64,000 nucleotides of DNA from Fragum whitleyi (lineage: Eukaryota > Mollusca > Bivalvia > Cardiida > Cardiidae). A program made the position numbers and the translations under genes. Positions 39,101 to 48,100 of this stretch are shown here, one piece after another (within the stretch, counting starts at the first letter, position 1; the number at the start of each line of letters is the position of its first letter). The stretch lies in assembly GCA_948146395.1 (NCBI GenBank), contig OX411558.1, positions 34,900,350 through 34,964,349 on the forward strand, given 5' to 3'. Under the pieces are notes generated by a model, which worked only from the letters and a program-made list of their open reading frames with translations, ran no database searches and was not told the DNA's origin.

Positions 39101-42100
39101 AATAAACAAATAAATTAGGTACGGGGCGAGTCGCTTTTTGAAACGTTTGTCAACAGTGGTAAATGTTCAAGATTTGTGAATATAAAACGAGATGAGCTTA
39201 TTTTGCGAAAGCACGGCTTCTTCTGAAATTTATTAACTTGGATTTATTCGCATGCGAGCTAGACTTTTCGGTGTCCAATTACGTCCCAACACGGTTGACA
39301 AAGCGCAGTTAGACTAGTAGCGCGCCGGACTGTCAATATTCCGTGTTTCTCCGACGGCGGCACTCATTCTTTCTGACTATAAGTCACTTATCCATGGGTT
39401 GCTAATCGTAGACCTATGTGAGATGTGTTACTCGTGATCGAATTCGGTACTCCAGCGGTAGTGATAACTAAAGGCCTACGTCTGTCAGCAATCAAACTAG
39501 CCATTTCTCTTTGACCTGAGGCATTTATAGCCACCACTGTTCGCGGGAGGTGTGAAAAACAATTGTATTGATGTACCTGGCTTCGCTCAGTATCGATTTT
39601 AGTCTCGGAATTTTCACCTATCGATCTAAAATCACGATGAAAACAGCGTTAACGGCGGATCGGGTAACATCGCCGCAGCATCCCAAAATGGTCAACCCCC
39701 CTAAATTTCGGGAGCCAAGCGGACCCCGCGTTGTAATGGATTTAGCGCTCTAACAGATTTCGTTATAATGGAGTTGCAGTGTATTTCTGTGATCAGATTG
39801 GAAAATATCTCGAAGGACGCTCCTGTTATTCATTATGAGATGTTGGAAAGAACATAACAAAAAATATAAACGGTGATTTGATTAGAGGAACCTTGATTGG
39901 AAAAGACTCTAGATTATAGTAACAGTTGAGAAATCGAGGATAGGAAGGCCTCGAGGATTAGGCAAATAGACGAGAAAGTCCGAGCGATGTTCCGATAGAG
40001 AAACGAGGTCACCCGAAAAAGAAAATTTTACGACGATTACCAAATATAGAAATTTCCATTACCCGAAGTTCGGCGTACGAAATTTAATTTGTAAGATCGG
40101 CTGTGATTGGTTTAGATCCCTTCCATTATCCAATCTAACGTCTCATTACATAAAATAATACGAGCAGTTAATTGTCTACATTTCCGCTTCACAAAATCGC
40201 ATGGAAAAACAAAATCTGGTTTTGCTATCGAGGAAAACTGTCGAGACTTTATGAAAGTTTTTGAGTATTGCGTAAAATATAAATTGAGATGGAAACGATT
40301 TAACGACAGAGATGCTTGAGGGGAGAAATGGGTCGATTTTCTTTGGAGGGAAGGTGACCGGTCAACTCGGCCCAAAGTGAAAAATCAAGCGGAAAAATCT
40401 CTACCAAAAAAAAGGTAGTATAGTATCATAAAAGCCTTTCTCAGTGGTTTGAAAATGCTATTTCTAAGGAGCTCCAGGGGGCCTCCAGCCCACTGGACCC
40501 CTGGCCAGGGCGTTGCCCTGGACCCACTGGGCCCCCAGCTATAAAGTTCCATATTTCCTAAAGTTATAACTTTCACCCATGCAGCTAGAAATTCAAAATA
40601 TAAAGTTGGACAGGGTCTTCAGATACCTGGACACCTTTTCTATGTATAAGGCGCATAGGGAAGACTCTGGTCAGACTGTGCGGATGCACATGCTGGTCAG
40701 AGTCTTTGCTTTGCGCATATTTGAAATTGTGGAAATCTCACACACAGGTTCATTTGATAATTGTATTACAGAAAATAGAGGGAATCGTTTTGGGACCTAT
40801 CCACGTGGTTTTGACACAGGCATTCACTCAGACGTTCAGCCACATGGTACATTTCCACGTTCAAGCATTATGAATCGTCGACCAGAACTCACCACCCATG
40901 AACTTCGACCGTTCATGTCACGAGGCAGCGAGGGTACTTTAAGCACAAGCTCCAGTAGTTCAGGTTTGCCGCCGGAACCGGAAGATTCTCCAGATGGGTG
41001 GTTAATAAAACGTAACAGTAATGATGGTAGTCCTATATATAACCCAGCATACTCAAAATGTGAGTTATCACAGGGGTCAGAACAAAACAATTCTTAGTGC
41101 CTAAATATCGATGGCTCATCAAGAAACAGTTGTAACTCCCTTTAAACATATAGGCAGTTACAACTGTTTCTCGCTGAGCCATCAATATGCACTTACTTTA
41201 GTTTTGAAATAAGCACATGATTGTCCAAATGCATTCCACACTGTCCAGTAAATTTTTATTTGAAAAAGATATTTTTGAAAAAGCAGGAATGACTTCTTTG
41301 AATCAATTTTTCATTTTCTGAGAATATTTTCTCTCAAATATCATGTTAATGCTAAGTGCAAAATTTGTCTATTTTGTCTGTTGGACAATTTGTCTGTCTT
41401 CAAATCTGACAATCTGTCTTTGGTTAGTGCAAAATTTGTCTATTTTGTCTGTTGGACAATTTGTCTGTCTTCAAATCTGACAATCTGTCTTTGGTAAGTG
41501 CAAAATTTGTCTATTTTGTCTGTTGGACAATTTGTCTGTCTTCAAATCTAACAATCTGTCTTTGGTAAGTGCAAAATTTGTCTATTTTGTCTGTTGGACA
41601 ATTTGTCTGTCTTCAAATCTGACAATCTGTCTTTGGTAAGTGCAAAATTTGTCTATTTTGTCTGTTGGACAATTTGTCTGTCTTCAAATCTAACAATCTG
41701 TCTTTGGTAAGTGCAAAATTTGTCTATTTTGTCTGTTGGACAATTTGTCTGTCTTCAAATCTGACAATCTGTCTTTGGTAAGTGCAAAATTTTGTCTATT
41801 TTGTCTGTCAGTATGTCTGTTGGACAATCTGTCTGTCTTCAAAACTTTAACCAAAAAACTAGACATTTGCAATTACTTTCAGCCTTTTCAAGATACTATT
41901 CATATATCAGTATGTCAACAGCCTTCAATCTTTCTTTAAATTAAGAGATTAAGGATCATGCCAGTTAGATACTTTGTATATTTTTTACAAGAGAGCAGCT
42001 GTTAATTTTTGCTTGAGCACAGCTCAATATTTGTACAAAAAAAGATGATAACTACAGTCAATTTTTAAACTAGGGACTACACTTAAATGATATTAGACAA

Positions 42101-45100
42101 ATATTATATTTTTTTTCCTGTGTAGCCCCTCGATGTCCCACTAACTGGAGAATGGGTCAGAGACTAGGTGCTGGGGCGTTTGGTGAAGTTTATTTATGTT
42201 TTGATCATGACACGGGGCGAGAACTGGCTGTAAAGAGGGTGAAATTACAGGGAGTTAATGCTGAAGTATCAAAGGTAAGTTATCTCCCTTTAAACATTTC
42301 CCAGTTTAAAATTTCTCATCTTGTACCAGGTTAAATGGCTAGATGTACCTGCAACGAAATTTATTTGGAAATTTGGAAGAAATTTTATGTTAAATATTTC
42401 TCAAATCCTTTTTATCCCCGGCCATTCGACGAAGGAAATATAGTAATGGTCTCCATCCATCATTTTGTCCTTTTGTCACTAAACTTGTCGGAAGCATATC
42501 TCCTAAAGTACAAAAGATATCAACTTGAAACTTTATAGGTGGATAGATCTCATGGAGGAGAAGCGCAATACACAAGAACTACAACTCTTGCTTGCGTAAT
42601 TTTGGAATTATTGCCCTTTGATTAGGCTTCAGTTTACTATCAAGCTTTGATGACGGGGGGCTATGTCCGACATGGCTCCTGTTTCCAAACAATTTTGGTC
42701 TAATCATTGTTACTTTAACAATTTGAATAGCAAGCATAAACTAATGAAATTTATAAATTAGTATAGCAAGTTGTAAAAATGTAATGTTTGGCAGAACCTG
42801 AAGTGTCACGAGGTTATTTGATGGCTCAGCTCAAAACAATTGTAACTACCAATAATCTAATAGGCAGTTACAATTGTTTTGCACTGAGCCATCCATTTGT
42901 TGGAAACCAAATTCAGAGTGATTAAACAATAGTGCATTTCTCAGTCTCTACCTTTAAACAATTAAACTGAGATTCGGTCAAAAACATTTTGATAAAATAT
43001 CATATTAATGGCATACTAAAACTTTTCTTTGCAGGAAGCCAGAGCATTAGAAAATGAAGTTATGCTCCTACGTAATTTTTCCAACGAAAGAATCGTTCAA
43101 TATTTTGGTTGTTCAACAGATAAACATGAAATTTGTATATTTATGGAATATATGTCTGGGGTAAGTTATCTAAATCAGGTTACTTATCTAAATCAGGTTA
43201 CTTTAAATCAGGTTATTTTCATGTCAGTATATTTTTGTCCTCAGGGTTATGAGGTACAAATGAAATTTTGCAGTTTAGGGGGAAAATAATATATATTTGA
43301 TGTTCTACTAAAACCTTGTAACTACAGCTTTAAACAAGCTGCAGTTACGAGTTTTTAGCAGAAATATTCTTTAGTTTTGTATAATGCTTAAATAATCAGT
43401 TGGTAATATTAGCCAAAATTAATAATACAACCCAGTTAACAGTACACAGTTATTTCATGGTGTTTTGTTGAACAGTGAAACTATTGTCCCAAGATGGAGG
43501 GGAACATTCTGAACTGTTGCTTGATGCCTAAGGCAGAGGACAACAGCTCATAATACCATCCTCTATACTGGAGCAGTAGTTTTTCACTGTAGCACAAAAC
43601 ACCATTAAAAAACAGTTTTATTACCTGATAATTATTAAGTAAGTATGTTTTTAAACTCACCTGAGCACAAAGTGCTCAAGGTGAGCTATTGTGGTTAGGT
43701 GGATGTCCAGCGTGCGTTGTGCAATGTCCATTGTCAACATTTGCCTTGAATGCACTCTATAGAGGCCATATTTTTTGCTCGATTAACCTGAAATTTGGTC
43801 AGAATGATTGTCTTGATAAAATCTCGGACAAGTTTGAAATTGGGTCAACTGGGGTCAAAAACTAGGTCATGGGGTCAAATCTAAGAAAAACCTTGTATGC
43901 ATTCTAGAGGCCACATTTTTTGCCCGATCAACCTGAATTTTGGTCAGAATGATTGTCTTGATGAAATCTCGGACGAATTTAGAAATGGGGTCAACTGGGG
44001 TCAAAAACTAGGTCATGGGGTCAAATCTAAGAAAAACCTTGTATGCACTCTAGAGGCAACATTTTTTGCCCGATCAACCTAAAATTTGGTCAGAATGATT
44101 GTCTGAGTGAAATCTCGAATGAGTTCGAAATTGGGTCAACAGGGGTCAAAAACTAGGTCATGGGGTCAAATCTAAGAAAAACCATGTATGCACTCTAGAG
44201 GCCACATTTTTTGCCTGTTCAACCTGAAATTTGGTCAGAATGATTGTCTTGATGAAATTTCGAACGAGTTCGAAATTGGGTCAACTGGGGTCAAAAACTA
44301 GGTCACGGGGTCAAATCTAAGAAAAACCTTGTATGCACTCTAGAGGCCACATTTTTTGCCTGTTCAACCTGAAATTTGGTCAGAAAGATTGTCTGGATGA
44401 AATCTTGGACGAGTTCGAAATTGGGTCAACTTGGGTCAAAAACTAGGTCACAGGGTCAAATCTAAGAAAAACCTTGTATGCACTCTAAAGGCCACGTTTA
44501 TCGCCCCTTCAACCTGAAATTTGGTCAGAATGATTGTCTTGATGAAATCTTGGACCAGTTCGAGATTGGGTCATCTGGGGTCAAAAACTTAGTCACAGGG
44601 TCAAATCTAAGAAAAACTTTGTATGCACTCTTGAGGCCATGTTTATCGCCAGATCAAGCTGAAATTTGGTCAGAATGGTGGTCTTGGTGAAATCTCGAAC
44701 GAGTTCGAAATTGGGTCAACTGGGGTCAAAAACTAGGTCATGGGGTCAAATCTAAGAAAAACCTTGTATGCACTCTAAAGGCCACATTTTTTGCCTGTTC
44801 AACCTGAATTTTGGTCAGAATGATTGTCTTGATGAAATCTTGAATGAGTCAAAATTTGGTCAACTGGGGTCAAAAACTAGGTAACAGGGTCAAATCTAAG
44901 AAAAACCTTGTATGCACTCTAGAGGCCACATTTTTTTCCCGATCAATCAAAATTTTGGTCAGAATGATTGTCTTGATGTAATCTTGGATGAGTTCCAAAT
45001 TAGGTCAACTTCGGTCAAAAACTAGGTCACAGGGTCAAATCTAAGAAAAACTTTGTATGCACTCTTGAGGCCACGTTTATCGCCAGATCAACCTGAAATT

Positions 45101-48100
45101 TGGTCAGTATGATTGTCTTGATGAAATCTTGGATGAGTTCAAAATTGGGTCATCTGGGGTAAAAAACTAGGTCACTTAGTCAAATCTAAGAAAAACCTTG
45201 TATGCACTCTAGAGGCCACATTTTTTGCCTGACCAACCTGAAATTTGGTCAGAATGATTGTCTTGATGAAATCTCGGACAAGTTTGAAATTGGGTCAACT
45301 GGGGTCAAAAACTAGGTAACAGGGTCAAATCTAAAAAAAACCTTGTATGCACTCTAGGGGCCACATTTTTGCTCGATCAACCTGAAAGTTGGTCAGAATG
45401 ATTGTCTTGATGAAATCTCGGGACAAGTTTGAAATTGGGTCATCTGGGGTCGAAAACTAGGTCACACGGTCAAATCTAAGAAAAGCCTTGTATGCACTCT
45501 AGAGGCCACAATTTATGGCCAATCAACCTGAAATTTGGTCAGAATGATTGTCTAGATGAAATCTCGGATGAGATGGAAATTGGGTCATCTGGGGTAAAAA
45601 AAAAATAGGTCAGGAAAACAATTATAAAAATCCTTGTTAGTCAACCTTAAAATTGTAAAAAACGGATTCTCAAGTTGTATAGAAGCAACAGCTTTGTTTA
45701 GCTCAGTCATTCATCATTCTGTTTCTCATTCTTCTTTTGAAAATTTTAGACAGTTCATTCAGATTAGCGATTAAGGGCCACTTTGGCCCTCTTGTTAATC
45801 AAAAATGTGTAACAAAAAGAGTCATACAGAGAAAACAAGTTAATTTTATGAAAAATTCATAAAAGTGTGTCCCTCTGCACTTTAATTACACATGCAACAT
45901 AATGACATCATATTTGCAAGCGGGCAACAGTTTGGTGCTTAGAACACATGGATAAAACGGTTTATACTTTTGACCAGTCTTTTGACGAATATTGTATTAA
46001 ACTATGAAACAGTTCAAATTGTTAAGTACACATTAATATAGTCGATTAGGTAATAATATCTTATGTTTGATACAAAAAATTGTGATCTGATTTAATTATG
46101 GCTATCAGACAAAGGATAAGGTAACAATCATGTCAAGGTCATTTTTTTGCAGCACTGACATTTCTTGTTTGCAGACAACCATTCTAGTTTACAAATTTAC
46201 GCAATTTGTTCAAAGGAAACATATATCAAATATAATTTGTCTTTTCTGTATGGTAAATTCAAATTTCTTAAATTGGACACTTGATAAACAGCCATATTTT
46301 TTTTAAATGTTTAAATATTTGAGGCTGTCTGGCACGTGGGAGATGTAAACCTGTCTTACATGTTTATTTCCAGGGTTCTATATATGACATTATTCACAAA
46401 TATGGCCCATTAAATGAGACGGTTGCGGGTAAAACAACACGTCAAGTTTTAGAGGGCCTGGCCTACTTACATAAAAATGTGATTGTTCATCGTGATATTA
46501 AAGGTAAATATTCTATCATTTTTACAAATAGCTTGAATTCATAAGATCCTGAAATTCTTTAAACACCATTTTCAAGAGTTTTTCCGACATATTACAGCTA
46601 CTTGTGCATCTCTCCGAGACTTTCTCTTTCTTGTTATGCTAGTGCAACCACAATATTCCATCTGTTGTACTGGTGTCTCATTCATAAATTGGGGAGAGGC
46701 AAATGACATGTGACATGATTAAGCAATGAATAGAGTATTTGTTAATGTCATGGAGGTTTAAAACTAAAAACCTCATCACAGTGTATGAATAAGAGAAGGC
46801 TTTTGGTTTCATACTTAATGAAATTAAAAAAAACCACTCTCTTCATATCCTATTAATATAACACCATAAAGCAAAATATGAAGAAAAAAAAATCTCCATG
46901 ATAAGACAGATTTCTTGCGAGACTAGGTTGCACAAAAGCTTAAAAAATAGCTGCATTCTCAAAATTGTTTTCATTGAGGATTAAAACTAATTTTTCAGCA
47001 AATCAGAATGCAGGAAAATTGATGGAAACTGATAATGTTAAATTATTGAAGTTAGGTGAACCTGGGCAAGCCGGTCATCCAACTCATGAAAAGTTTCACC
47101 TCTTTGTCTTCTTGTCAGAATAAATATTTCATCCTAAGAATACTGTCTTTTCTTGTTGTGAAGGAAACATAGCTGTTCCAATTACAAGACATTGTATTTA
47201 TTGAAGTCTGAATATGACCATATCTCCTACATGTATAAATGGCATGACTGTTATTCATTATGGTTAGATAAACCATTTGAAACTTGTCTTGAGCTAGATT
47301 GGATGTCAAGAATATATACAGCTTAAGGTTAAGCTTAGCCTTGGACTGTTAGTACTACATAATTTGATAGGATTTCAATACAGATTTGTACTACCTATAT
47401 CCATCTGAAATATATGTACTTTTTGAAGTAATTGTCATATATACCTCATTTGATAAGTCACATATGTTTGCCCATTTCAGGTGCTAATATATTAAGAGAC
47501 AATAATGGTAATGTGAAATTAGCGGACTTTGGTACGAGTAAACGTCTCCAGACTATATGTTCAGTGTCTGGCCTTAAAACTGTGATAGGGACTCCATACT
47601 GGATGGCCCGGGAAGTTATAAATGGTGACAGCTACGGTCGTAAGGCAGATGTCTGGTGAGTAAATAAGGGTGATAATGGCTAACAAAAGGTTGTTTCTGA
47701 AGCTTGAATAAAGCAGTAGATACAGTCGATATTGCTCGAGCAACCACATCTTTAAAGCGACCATTTCCATTAAGTGGCAGTTTTCAAAATCCCCTTCTTT
47801 AGATCAAAATAACTCAAAAGGTTGATATTGTTGGTCTAAAAACTATTGTTAATGAATCATAATTATGTTGTTAAATAACAAGAGTCATCTCATTGAGATG
47901 ATTCTATTGAGTTTCAACAACATAGGATTATTGAAATTGGCAATAACATACATATTCAATTAAAATATAATTTCTGATTTGTAAACAAAATGTGTACTAA
48001 GAGACCATTCTCTTTAACAACCGCTTTTGGGTGGTCATGTAAGTTGTCGCTTAATGCACAAGAACATTTTGGCCACCCACCAGTAAATGCTGATTTATTA

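Larger units (their letters stand above)
37976..39783. mobile_element. 1.8-kb TIR DNA transposon, Tigger/pogo-like, no intact transposase
   Basis: Left CACTGCAACTCCATTAAAACG and right CGTTATAATGGAGTTGCAGTG are near-perfect inverted repeats of about 21 bases, each flanked outward by TA, consistent with a TA target duplication. The interior has higher CpG and GC than the surroundings, a C-run at 38050-38095, a hairpin at 38272-38313 (AAAGATAGTTTTGTT/AACAAAACTATCTTT) and a decayed SINE at 39293-39485. No long ORF, so it is non-autonomous or dead. Confidence 0.65.

Noticed and set aside
40579..40771. N-terminal extension of the exon 8 open frame
   Set aside because: Upstream part is MITE sequence; the acceptor at 40771 and phase match with exon 7 define the exon start.
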